Assembly: GCA_937989585.1 (NCBI GenBank)
Contig: CALKRW010000057.1
Location: forward strand, 1-18,742
Direction of reading: 5' to 3'
Origin: an uncultured Porphyromonadaceae bacterium
GTDB lineage: Bacteria > Bacteroidota > Bacteroidia > Bacteroidales > Muribaculaceae
DNA: 18,742 nt
Position numbers and translations under genes: made by a program. Positions 5,476 to 12,778 of the stretch are shown here, one piece after another (position 1 is the stretch's first letter; each line of letters begins with the position of its first letter). The notes beneath the pieces were generated by a model. That model had not been told where the DNA came from. It saw only the letters and a list, made by a program, of their open reading frames with translations, and made no database searches.

Positions 5476-6477
5476 ATGAATATTGCAATCGTTGGCGCCA
5501 GCGGCGCCGTGGGGCAGGAATTGCTCAAAGTTCTTGATGACACCAACTTCCCTGTCGACGGCCTGCGACTGTTCGGTTCGTCACGCTCGGCAGGCCGCAA
5601 GGTATCGTTCCGCGGCCGCGACATAAGCATCGAGGAACTCGATGAGAACTCCGACTTCGCAGGCACAGACATAGCGTTCGTCTCGGCAGGCGCAGAGACA
5701 TCGCGCAAATACGCGCCGGTCATTACCGCGCACGGAACACTGATTATAGACAACTCGAGCGCCTTCCGCATGGATGCCGACGTTCCTCTCGTCGTACCCG
5801 AGGTAAACGGCGCAGACGCGCTCGACGCACCCCGCCGCATCATCTCCAACCCCAACTGCACGACCATACAGATGGTGATGACCCTCAAGCCCATCCATGA
5901 CCTCAGTCCCATACGCCGCGTGCATGTGGCCACCTACCAGGCAGCCTCAGGCGCCGGAGCCTCGGCCATGGACGAACTCGTCGAGCAGCACCGCGCCCTG
6001 TGCGAGGGCCGAAAGCCCCGCGTCGAGAAATTCTCGCGCCAACTGGCCTACAACCTCATTCCGCAGATAGACGTGTTCACCGACAACGGCTACACCAAGG
6101 AGGAGATGAAGATGCACCGCGAGACCAAGAAGATAATGCATGCTCCCGGCCTGGAGGTCAGCGCCATGTGCGTGCGTGTCCCCGTGATGCGCGCCCACTC
6201 CGAGGCCCTGTGGGTAGAAACCGCCGAGCCGCTTACTCCCGCGCAGGTACGCGAGGCTTTCATGCACGCTCCCGGCATCGAGGTCGTGGACAACCCCGCC
6301 GAGTGCAGGTGGCCCACGCCAATGGACATCACCGGCGGCGATCCCGTGCTCGTGGGCCGCATACGCACTGACCTGAGCAATCCGAACGCGGTGACCTTCT
6401 GGTCCGTCTCCGACCAGATACGCAAAGGTGCGGCCCTCAACGCCATACAGATAGCGCTCTGGCTGGCACAGCATTAA
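5476..6477 (+). CDS. asd: aspartate-semialdehyde dehydrogenase
   Basis: A 333-residue enzyme of usual length that reduces aspartyl phosphate to aspartate semialdehyde with NADPH, the branch point to lysine/diaminopimelate, threonine and methionine. The N-terminal Rossmann motif is VGASGAVGQELLKVL. Next come SAGAETSRKYAP, IIDNSSAFRMD and VPLVVPEVN. The catalytic cysteine is C128 in SNPNCTTIQMV. The dimerisation/substrate segment shows YQAASGAGASAMDEL, and the conserved histidine is H241 in VMRAHSEALWVE. All catalytic positions I can check are intact. The gene is cytoplasmic and GC-rich like its neighbours. It is followed 48 bp later by a CPA2 antiporter with no promoter between, so the two are probably co-transcribed. 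Confidence 0.96.
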   Translation: MNIAIVGASGAVGQELLKVLDDTNFPVDGLRLFGSSRSAGRKVSFRGRDISIEELDENSDFAGTDIAFVSAGAETSRKYAPVITAHGTLIIDNSSAFRMDADVPLVVPEVNGADALDAPRRIISNPNCTTIQMVMTLKPIHDLSPIRRVHVATYQAASGAGASAMDELVEQHRALCEGRKPRVEKFSRQLAYNLIPQIDVFTDNGYTKEEMKMHRETKKIMHAPGLEVSAMCVRVPVMRAHSEALWVETAEPLTPAQVREAFMHAPGIEVVDNPAECRWPTPMDITGGDPVLVGRIRTDLSNPNAVTFWSVSDQIRKGAALNAIQIALWLAQH

Positions 6478-6525
6478 TCAAGCGCCAACAATCTCTCCCG
6501 CCTCTCTCGCCCAATTAATCCACAT

Positions 6526-8634
6526 ATGGCTCCATTAGTCACATCACCCGTATCCATATTCTTCATCGTGCTTGCCATCATCCTGGTGACGCCGATGGTG
6601 ATGAACCGGCTGAAGATTCCGCACATCATCGGCATGATAGTCGCGGGCGTGATCATAGGGCCATACGGATTCAACATACTCGACCGCGACTCGTCGTTCG
6701 CCATCTTCGGCCAGGTGGGACTGCTCTACCTCATGTTCCTGGCCGGACTGGAGATAGACATGTACCACCTGAAACTCAACCTGAGGCGCGGACTCCTGTT
6801 CGGCGTGCTGACGCTGGTCATCCCGCTTGTTCTGGGTATTCTGACCTCCGTCTACCTCTTCCACCTCGACTGGCTGACCTCGCTGCTGCTGGGCGCGATG
6901 TACGCCTCGCACACCCTGATATCCTATCCCGTCGCGGCCCGCTTCGGAATCACCAAGGCTCCGGCCGTAATCATAGCTGTGGTCGGAACAATCATAGCCG
7001 TCATCGGCGCCCTGCTGGTCATCGCCCTTGTGGTCGACATCCACCAGTCGGGCCAGTTCTCGCCGACATCGCTGATGCGCCTGCTGCTGATGATGGTGCT
7101 CTACTGCGTGTTCATCATCATGGCATATCCGCGCCTGACACGCCGCTTCTTCAAGACCTACGGCGACAAGGTGTCGCAGTATGTCTACGTCATGGCCATG
7201 GTCTTCCTCGCCGCATGGCTCGCCCAGGCCATCGGCCTCGAGCCGGTGCTCGGCGCCTTCTTCGCCGGACTGGTGCTCAACCGCTACATCCCCACGTCCT
7301 CGCCGCTGATGGGCTCGATCGAGTTCGTGGGCAACGCTCTGTTCATACCCTACTTCCTGATTTCGGTAGGCATGATGATTGACCTGCGCACGGTTTTCGA
7401 GAGCGACACGCTCATCACCACACTCATCATGCTCGCCGTAGCCCTGGCCAGCAAATGGCTGCCGGCCTTCATCACCGGCAAGGCATACGACATGGGCCGT
7501 GCCGGCGTCAGCGTGCTGTTCGGCCTCACCACGGCGCACACGGCGGTTGCCCTCGCCGTCGTCACACTTGGCTACACCATGGGGATGCTCGACCAGAAGA
7601 TGCTGAACGCCACGGTGCTTATCATCCTCATCACCTGCACACTCGCACCCATCCTGACATCGGCCGGAGCGCCTAAACTCAAGATCGACATGCTCGACCG
7701 CGACGAGAACCGCGAGAGCCGCGCCATACGCGCGACACGTGTCAACAACTCGCTCATTCCAGTGGCCACACCGGAGTCGGCGGCCGACCTTGTCGAGATG
7801 GCCCTGCTGATGCGCTCCGAGGTTGGACGCCACGCGTTCTACGCCCTGCATGTGCGCAACGACAACTCGCGGGCATCTCGCCTGCTCGCCGAGGAAACCC
7901 TGAAAATAGCCAAGGAAGTGGCCTCTTCGGCAGACATACGCCTCACCACGCTCGACCGCTACGACCTGAACACCGTCACCGGCGTCCTGAACGTCATCGA
8001 GGAACGCGACATCACCGAGGTCTTCCTCGGACTTCACCGCCGCCAGACCGTCATCGACTCGTTCTTCGGAGCCAAGGTCGAGGCACTTCTCCGCGCCACC
8101 AACCGCATGATTATCATCACGCGGCTCATGATTCCCGTAAGCACCGTCACACGCATCGTTGTCTACGCACCGCCGAAGGCCGAATACGAGACGGGCTTCT
8201 CGCGGTGGGTACGCGCCCTGGCGCGACTCACCCGCCAGGTCGGCTGCCGCATCATATTCTGCACACCACGCGACATGCAGCCCCTGATACGGAGCGTCAT
8301 ATATCAGGAAAACTACGGCATCCGATGCGAGTTCCGCGAGGTCGAGGACTGGGACGACTTCATAGTCGCCAGTTCGCACATCCGCCCCGATGACCTTCTG
8401 TGCATGATCGGCGCCCGAGTCAACTCAGTGTCCTACGGACAGGTCATGAGCGAGATGCCCTCGTATCTCCAGCGCTACTTCGCCGCCCACAACCTAGTCT
8501 TCATCTATCCCGAGCAGTTCGGCGAGGCGCATGCCGTCACCACCTTCGTCGACCCGATGGCCGGCGACATCTCATCCGCACCCTCGCCGCTATGGACCAA
8601 ACTCCGCGCCTTCCTCCGCCGCCTCCGCCACTGA
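6526..8634 (+). CDS. CPA2-family cation/proton antiporter with C-terminal Usp-like domains
   Basis: A 702-residue protein. Residues about 5-390 form a Na+/H+-exchanger (KefB-like) membrane domain with 11-13 hydrophobic segments: PMVMNRLKIPHIIGMIVAG, GLLYLMFLAGLEIDM, a central ASHTLISYPVAARFG, then LEPVLGAFFAGLVLNRYIP and PYFLISVGMMIDLRTVF. The last 300 residues are soluble and lack the TrkA-N Rossmann domain of Kef channels. They read as one or two universal-stress-protein-like folds, with ITEVFLGLHRRQTVIDSFFG followed by a strand IIITR near 525 as the best match. Inferred role: cation/proton exchange for pH or salt homeostasis, gated by the cytosolic tail. The ion is not determinable. Confidence 0.88.
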   Translation: MAPLVTSPVSIFFIVLAIILVTPMVMNRLKIPHIIGMIVAGVIIGPYGFNILDRDSSFAIFGQVGLLYLMFLAGLEIDMYHLKLNLRRGLLFGVLTLVIPLVLGILTSVYLFHLDWLTSLLLGAMYASHTLISYPVAARFGITKAPAVIIAVVGTIIAVIGALLVIALVVDIHQSGQFSPTSLMRLLLMMVLYCVFIIMAYPRLTRRFFKTYGDKVSQYVYVMAMVFLAAWLAQAIGLEPVLGAFFAGLVLNRYIPTSSPLMGSIEFVGNALFIPYFLISVGMMIDLRTVFESDTLITTLIMLAVALASKWLPAFITGKAYDMGRAGVSVLFGLTTAHTAVALAVVTLGYTMGMLDQKMLNATVLIILITCTLAPILTSAGAPKLKIDMLDRDENRESRAIRATRVNNSLIPVATPESAADLVEMALLMRSEVGRHAFYALHVRNDNSRASRLLAEETLKIAKEVASSADIRLTTLDRYDLNTVTGVLNVIEERDITEVFLGLHRRQTVIDSFFGAKVEALLRATNRMIIITRLMIPVSTVTRIVVYAPPKAEYETGFSRWVRALARLTRQVGCRIIFCTPRDMQPLIRSVIYQENYGIRCEFREVEDWDDFIVASSHIRPDDLLCMIGARVNSVSYGQVMSEMPSYLQRYFAAHNLVFIYPEQFGEAHAVTTFVDPMAGDISSAPSPLWTKLRAFLRRLRH

Positions 8635-8707
8635 TGCCGCCCGACGGAAGAAAACACTATTAATCTGCTCCGTTTTATATTTGGTAAATCAAATAATTCC
8701 TTACAAA

Positions 8708-8739
8708 TTTGGACTAAACAAAATTTAGTCGTAACTTCG
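8708..8739 (+). promoter_or_regulatory. promoter with a perfect inverted repeat filling its spacer
   Basis: TTTG (8708-8711), 20-nt spacer, TAACTTCG (8732-8739, 7 of 8 to consensus). The spacer is almost entirely an inverted repeat: GACTAAA (8712-8718), CAAAA, TTTAGTC (8724-8730). The placement is what one expects of a repressor operator. Predicted start near 8744, giving a leader that carries the 16-codon ORF and hairpin described next. Confidence 0.6.
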
Positions 8740-8759
8740 CGAAACAAAATAGTCAACAT

Positions 8760-8810
8760 ATGGTTTACAAGATAACAAGCCTCTCAGGCGTCCGAAAGGA
8801 GCATACTTGA
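8760..8810 (+). CDS. candidate 16-residue leader peptide
   Basis: ATG to TGA encodes MVYKITSLSGVRKEHT. It starts about 16 nt after the predicted transcription start. Its second half, including the stop codon, forms the stem of the hairpin at 8769-8821, so a ribosome translating the ORF would disrupt the structure. That is the geometry of attenuation. No run of a single amino acid points to a particular regulatory tRNA. It may instead be a chance ORF inside a structured small RNA. Confidence 0.35.
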   Translation: MVYKITSLSGVRKEHT

Positions 8811-8830
8811 GGGGCGTTCTTTATTTATTA
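8769..8830 (+). terminator. terminator-like GNRA hairpin, possible attenuator or small-RNA 3' end
   Basis: GCCTCTCA (8779-8786) pairs with TGAGGGGC (8808-8815) with one G-U pair. The base extends outward as AAC/GTT and AAG/CTT with small bulges. The tip is TCC-GAAA-GGA (8791-8800), a GNRA tetraloop. A U-rich, imperfect tail (TTCTTTATTTATTA) follows. Transcription from the 8708 promoter would make an RNA of about 85 nt if it stops here, and read-through would reach the secreted-protein gene at 8876. Confidence 0.5.
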
Positions 8831-8875
8831 GGTATCATTGTAATACTATATAATCCTTAAAACCTTAAATTGTGC

Positions 8876-9703
8876 ATGATGGAATTTGTGAAAGTATTGA
8901 GACGATGGGTTCTGCGGGCTGTGGCTGTTGTCGGTCTGTTATTGCTGTCGACGGATTGTCTTGCGCGGGAAAATTGCTGTAAATCCTGTGACGATCAACT
9001 GACTGTCAGGATTGCGGCAAACCATGCCGATATCAATAAGACAATGCCCGTATATGAGTTTGAAGATGACGCAGCGGGCGAATTCCTTACTGATTTTCTG
9101 ACCTCAATCACAGAACTTCCGTACAAGGGTTCGGTGATACTGATAAAGAACACGGACGATACGGATGTGGTGAAGTTCGTTGACCGCATAAAATATGATG
9201 TTGAGTTATACGATATGGTCTTGCCCGAAAACTGTGTTTTCCTTAGACAGACCGGGTGGACAGAAGACTACGTAAAACAATGCGAAGGCATAGTGATACT
9301 GCCCAACAGGTATTACGGACTTATTTTTTCAGACAGTAAGGAATGGCTTGACAAACTCCATCTAAAGAAAGCCGACAAGACCATGACCGTATATTACGGT
9401 GAATCGAACAAGAAAAAGGGAGTGGAATACCTGGATGACATGCTGATATGCTATGACATCTGGGCTGTCCTGGACATTTTGCCGAATGGCAAAGTCGACC
9501 CGCTGATGATTTATAATAATACGATGTCTGTTCAGAACGATGCGAAAATGAGCGGTAGATTCGACTGGATCGAGGATTTTTACAAAAGACATAATCTTCC
9601 GGCAGGATGTGGTTACTATAGCCAGCCGGTTCTGGACCCGGGATATCGGGAAACGCCGCCGACAGTTACTCCTCCCGCCGAGATAAAAGCGGTCAAATTA
9701 TAG
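8876..9703 (+). CDS. unrecognised secreted protein with an N-terminal CCxxC
   Basis: A 275-residue protein with a signal peptide (basic RR at 9-10, hydrophobic core VAVVGLLLL, cleavage plausible after CLA at residue 30). The mature N-terminus begins RENCCKSCDDQ, so C34, C35 and C38 are immediately exposed. STDC is a poor lipobox because of the D before C28. The rest alternates strands and charged loops, ends in a proline-rich segment (ETPPTVTPPAEIK), and matches no family I recognise. I chose ATG 8876 over TTG 8870; ATG 8879 is one codon in. It is less GC-rich than asd or manC, suggesting recent arrival. It has no promoter close upstream and probably depends on the leader promoter at 8708. 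Confidence 0.7.
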   Translation: MMEFVKVLRRWVLRAVAVVGLLLLSTDCLARENCCKSCDDQLTVRIAANHADINKTMPVYEFEDDAAGEFLTDFLTSITELPYKGSVILIKNTDDTDVVKFVDRIKYDVELYDMVLPENCVFLRQTGWTEDYVKQCEGIVILPNRYYGLIFSDSKEWLDKLHLKKADKTMTVYYGESNKKKGVEYLDDMLICYDIWAVLDILPNGKVDPLMIYNNTMSVQNDAKMSGRFDWIEDFYKRHNLPAGCGYYSQPVLDPGYRETPPTVTPPAEIKAVKL

Positions 9704-9742
9704 GGCAGCGTTTTCGAAATAATTATAAAAAAGGGGCGGAGG

Positions 9743-9764
9743 GGCGGTGGTTTCCGCTTTTTTT
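9743..9764 (+). terminator. intrinsic terminator downstream of the secreted-protein gene
   Basis: GGCGG (9743-9747), TGGTTT, CCGCT (9754-9758) form a short stem with one G-U pair, followed by an uninterrupted T-run (9758-9764). It sits 40 bp after the stop codon. Alternative pairing of GCGGA (9736-9740) with TCCGC (9753-9757) is also possible. The T-run ends 2 bp before the manC -7 box. Confidence 0.55.
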
Positions 9765-9766
9765 GC

Positions 9767-9774
9767 TACCTTTG
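9767..9774 (+). promoter_or_regulatory. -7 promoter element of manC
   Basis: TACCTTTG, a perfect -7 match, 53 bp before the manC ATG. The -33 position (about 9743-9747) is G-rich and falls inside the preceding terminator stem. Only the -7 box is therefore convincing. Confidence 0.55.
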
Positions 9775-9827
9775 GGGACACGCCAAGAACCATATTTGTC
9801 TATCGAAAACGTAAAAACCTGCCAACC

Positions 9828-10922
9828 ATGAAAGTACCTCTCGAACACCGCTATTGCGTGATAATGTGCGGCGGCATCGGCAGCCGCTTCTGGCCCTACA
9901 GCCGTCAGGAACGCCCCAAACAGTTCATTGACTTTTTCGGCACGGGACGATCGCTGCTGCAGATGACCTACGACCGTCTTCTGCCCCTGGTTCCAAAAGA
10001 AAACGTGATAGTCGTGACCAACAGCCAGTATGCTCCGCTCGTGCGCGAGCAGTTGCCCGATGTGTCCGACGCGAACATCCTGCTTGAGCCGGCACGCCGC
10101 AACACGGCGCCGTGCATCGCGTGGGCAGCCTACCACATAGCCGCCAAGGACCCCGACGCCGTAATGGTGGTGGCGCCGAGCGACCACCTCATAACCCGCG
10201 AGTCGGTATTCATCTCCGCGCTCGACAAGGCCTTCGACTTTGCCGCCGGCCACAACGCCCTGCTCACTCTCGGCATAAAGCCCACGCGCCCCGAGACAGG
10301 ATACGGCTACATACAGATAGGCGAGCCAGCCGAGCCTGGCAGTGAGATTCTCCGCGTCAAGACCTTCACCGAGAAGCCCGACCGCGACCTCGCAAAGGTG
10401 TTCGTCGACTCCGGGGAGTTTTTCTGGAACTCGGGAATATTCGTATGGCGCGCCTCGACACTCATCAAGGCCATGCACGACCACGCTCCCGAGATCGCCA
10501 ACATCTTCGACCGCGGGGCCGCTGTTTTCGGAACAACGGCCGAGACATCATTCATCAGCGAGAATTTCGCATCATCGCCAGCCATATCGATAGACTACGC
10601 CGTGATGGAGAAGTCGCCCGACGTCTATGTGGAATGTGTAGACCCGGGATGGAACGACCTCGGCACATGGAGCGCGCTCTATGACATATCGCCCAAGAAC
10701 TCGCAGTCGAACGTCGCCCAGAACTGCGCCGTCCTCGCCTACGAGTCGAAGGGCAACATCTTCGCCGTCGAAGGCGAGAAACTCGTGGTTGTACAGGGAC
10801 TCGAGGACTACATAATCGCCGACTCGGGCGACGTGCTTCTGATCTGCCCCAAGAGCGAGGAACAGCGTATCAAACTCTTCGTCAACGACGCCAAAATGGC
10901 TTTCGGCGACAAGTATCTCTAA
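9828..10922 (+). CDS. manC: mannose-1-phosphate guanylyltransferase (monofunctional)
   Basis: A 364-residue enzyme making GDP-mannose from mannose-1-phosphate and GTP, for polysaccharide, O-antigen or fucose-containing glycans. The nucleotidyltransferase signature CGGIGSRFWPYSRQERPKQF spans 14-33. EPARRNTAPCIAWAA and the metal/nucleotide site PSDH (117-120) follow, then GYGYI, FTEKP, WNSGIFVWRA, DYAVMEKS and WNDLGTWSALYD (from 275). The length indicates no fused phosphomannose isomerase domain. The start is ATG 9828; a longer reading from GTG 9747 would translate through the terminator and the promoter box and is rejected. The next gene begins 18 bp after the stop, indicating an operon. Confidence 0.95.
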   Translation: MKVPLEHRYCVIMCGGIGSRFWPYSRQERPKQFIDFFGTGRSLLQMTYDRLLPLVPKENVIVVTNSQYAPLVREQLPDVSDANILLEPARRNTAPCIAWAAYHIAAKDPDAVMVVAPSDHLITRESVFISALDKAFDFAAGHNALLTLGIKPTRPETGYGYIQIGEPAEPGSEILRVKTFTEKPDRDLAKVFVDSGEFFWNSGIFVWRASTLIKAMHDHAPEIANIFDRGAAVFGTTAETSFISENFASSPAISIDYAVMEKSPDVYVECVDPGWNDLGTWSALYDISPKNSQSNVAQNCAVLAYESKGNIFAVEGEKLVVVQGLEDYIIADSGDVLLICPKSEEQRIKLFVNDAKMAFGDKYL

Positions 10923-10940
10923 CCGGGACAGCCCGCATCC

Positions 10941-11711
10941 ATGCCACACAAGCCTCTGCACGCAATCATCCTCGGCGCACTGCTCATCGTGCTGTCGGCA
11001 ACGTTCGCAAACGCTGCCGACAGCACTGAATATATACAGCGTCTCGAGCGCCGCGCGGCACGTGCCATCGCCGACGGAGAATGGCCCTCGGCGAATGCCA
11101 TATTCACACGCCTGATCGAGATGCGCCCGGACCGGGCCGACAACTATGCCGGAGCCATGACAACGTCGGTGATTAGCGGCGACACGGCAATAGCCGTCTC
11201 GCTGACGGAATACGCCCTCGGCAACCTGATCCCCGCCGACTCGCTGTTCGACGCAGTGAGCCACAGGGCGTTCGCCATGGGCTACCCGCGCATCTACCCC
11301 CAGTTGCTCGGCAAAATCAAGGACGCCTACCCCTATCTAGGGCGTATCGTCGACCGCCGCCTGCTCGACTACTACATATTCCGCAACAACGGGTCGGAGA
11401 TCGTGCGCTACGCCGAGGTGATGCTCGAGGGACTCCCAGATGACACCGGCTACCTGCGCATGCTGGCGCGCGGATACATGCTCACGGGTCGCACACGTGA
11501 GGCTGCCGACGCATGGCGCCGTGTCCTCGCTCTGCATCCCGACGAGTACCAGACCCTGCTCGACCTGGGCAACTGCCTTCTCGCCGAAGGCGACAGGGAC
11601 GGGGCGCTCCCGCTGCTCAGGCACGCCTATGAACTGAGGCCGACACCTTACTTAAATACATTGCTGCAAGAAAATTTTTCACTACCTTTGCACCCCGGAA
11701 AGACGCGCTGA
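10941..11711 (+). CDS. periplasmic TPR protein
   Basis: A 256-residue protein with a signal peptide (cleavage plausible after ATFANA, about residue 25). Helical repeats follow: a first TPR-like hairpin at about 32-66 (ARAIADGEWPSANAIFTRLI) and two clearer ones at about 168-236 (LARGYMLTGRTREAADAWRR and LGNCLLAEGDRDGALPLLRH). Such repeats mediate protein-protein contacts, and the partner is unknown. It lies 18 bp after manC, so the two are probably translated from one mRNA. The final 25 or so codons overlap the promoter of the next gene and look less like TPR, so the C-terminal tail is probably dispensable. Confidence 0.78.
   Translation: MPHKPLHAIILGALLIVLSATFANAADSTEYIQRLERRAARAIADGEWPSANAIFTRLIEMRPDRADNYAGAMTTSVISGDTAIAVSLTEYALGNLIPADSLFDAVSHRAFAMGYPRIYPQLLGKIKDAYPYLGRIVDRRLLDYYIFRNNGSEIVRYAEVMLEGLPDDTGYLRMLARGYMLTGRTREAADAWRRVLALHPDEYQTLLDLGNCLLAEGDRDGALPLLRHAYELRPTPYLNTLLQENFSLPLHPGKTR
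11661..11690 (+). promoter_or_regulatory. promoter inside the 3' end of the TPR gene
   Basis: TTG (11661-11663), 19-nt spacer, TACCTTTG (11683-11690). It lies wholly within the preceding coding region and would start transcription near 11696. That gives a leader of about 48 nt for the transporter at 11744. Confidence 0.65.
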
Positions 11712-11743
11712 CCACGCGCGCCTCATTTCACGGAGCAAAGACT

Positions 11744-12712
11744 ATGAAGATTGTCACATTCATCCGAAACTGGATTCTGATATTCGCGATACTCGCCGGC
11801 ATTGGCGGGTATTTCCTTTATGCGGCCATTCCGGCCCTCGACGGCACGCACGAGACGGCCATGAGCGTGATATCGCTGCTCCAGCCGCTGCTGATTTTCG
11901 CCATGCTCTTCCTCACGTTCTGCAAGGTCGACGCCCGCGACCTGAGGCTTACGCGCTGGCACGCCTGGCTCATAGCCATCCAGGCCGGACTTTTCCTCGC
12001 TATCGGCGCGGTAGTGATGATGCTTCCGTCAAGCGGACTGCGCATCATCCTCGAGGGCGCCATGATATGCTTCATCTGTCCGGTGGCCACGGCATCGGCG
12101 GTAATCACGCGCAAACTCGGAGGCTCGGCCTCGTCCATAACCACCTACACCATCCTTATTAATCTCGTTGTCGCCCTGCTCATCCCGGCGGTGCTTCCCT
12201 TTGTCCATCCGTCGGCCTCGATGACCGCGTTCAAGGCCTCGATGCTGATCCTGTCGAAAGTCATGCCGCTGCTGCTGGCTCCTCTGCTGCTGGCCTTCGC
12301 CATCAAGCGCTTCGCGCCGCGGCTCTGCGACATGCTCACCTCGTGCAAGGACCTTGCCTTCTATCTGTGGGTCGTGGCGCTGACCCTGGCCACCGCCGTC
12401 ACCACGCGAATCATCGTACACAGCGACGTCGAACTGTACGTGGCGCTATGGCTTGTGGCCGTCACCCTCGTGTCATGTCTCGCCCAGTTCCTCCTGGGAT
12501 GGAAGATCGGCGACCGCTACGGCGACCGCATCACCGCCGGCCAGGCCCTCGGCCAGAAAAACACGGTCCTCGCAATCTGGATGGGCTACACTTTCTTCAC
12601 GCCGATTACGGCGGTGACGGGCGGTTTCTATTCGATTTTTCACAATCTCATAAACTCATGGCAACTGGCGCGCGCACGCCATGACAGCGAGAAAAATCAA
12701 AATCCCTCATAG
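11744..12712 (+). CDS. BASS-like (bile acid:sodium symporter superfamily) transporter
   Basis: A 322-residue integral membrane protein with nine or ten hydrophobic segments. The segments carrying CPVATASAVITRKLGG (about 112-127) and GQKNTVLAIWMGYTF (about 269-283) are the two symmetry-related unwound-helix regions that bind sodium and substrate in this superfamily. A C-terminal NSWQLAR follows the last helix. The substrate is unknown: bile acids are only the founding example, and bacterial members also move pantoate or other organic anions. It has its own promoter inside the upstream gene. The efflux operon begins 66 bp downstream. Confidence 0.8.
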   Translation: MKIVTFIRNWILIFAILAGIGGYFLYAAIPALDGTHETAMSVISLLQPLLIFAMLFLTFCKVDARDLRLTRWHAWLIAIQAGLFLAIGAVVMMLPSSGLRIILEGAMICFICPVATASAVITRKLGGSASSITTYTILINLVVALLIPAVLPFVHPSASMTAFKASMLILSKVMPLLLAPLLLAFAIKRFAPRLCDMLTSCKDLAFYLWVVALTLATAVTTRIIVHSDVELYVALWLVAVTLVSCLAQFLLGWKIGDRYGDRITAGQALGQKNTVLAIWMGYTFFTPITAVTGGFYSIFHNLINSWQLARARHDSEKNQNPS

Positions 12713-12730
12713 AACCAATTCCAATCGCGG

Positions 12731-12775
12731 AGCGTTAAAATAGTTGCAACACATCAACTATTCCTTTCTAACGCT
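12731..12775 (+). promoter_or_regulatory. nested inverted repeat, candidate operator of the efflux operon
   Basis: Outer arms AGCGTTA (12731-12737) and TAACGCT (12769-12775) and inner arms ATAGTTG (12740-12746) and CAACTAT (12755-12761) are all perfect. They are separated by 2 and 7 nt between arms, with an 8-nt centre. The element ends 3 bp before the ATG at 12779. The inner palindrome resembles sites bound by MarR/TetR-type dimers (inference). In RNA it could form a hairpin that hides the start region. A weak -7-like TTCCTTTC (12761-12768) lies between inner and outer arms. No regulator gene is adjacent. Confidence 0.6.
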
Positions 12776-12778
12776 CAC

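Noticed and set aside
6544..8379. 611-codon minus-strand ORF opposite the antiporter
   Set aside because: Its product is histidine/aspartate/glutamate-rich without any motif, a usual shadow of a GC-rich membrane-protein gene. The plus-strand frame has clear family motifs.
8779..8815. Signal recognition particle RNA
   Set aside because: CTCAGG, the GAAA tip and GGAGCA recall the SRP helix-8 tip, but the symmetric loop does not fit (extra CG on the 5' side, missing A on the 3' side), and the flanks do not form the long SRP stem. A covariance search would settle it.
9747..9827. Longer manC start at GTG 9747
   Set aside because: It would translate the terminator T-run and the -7 box. The family N-terminus begins shortly after ATG 9828.
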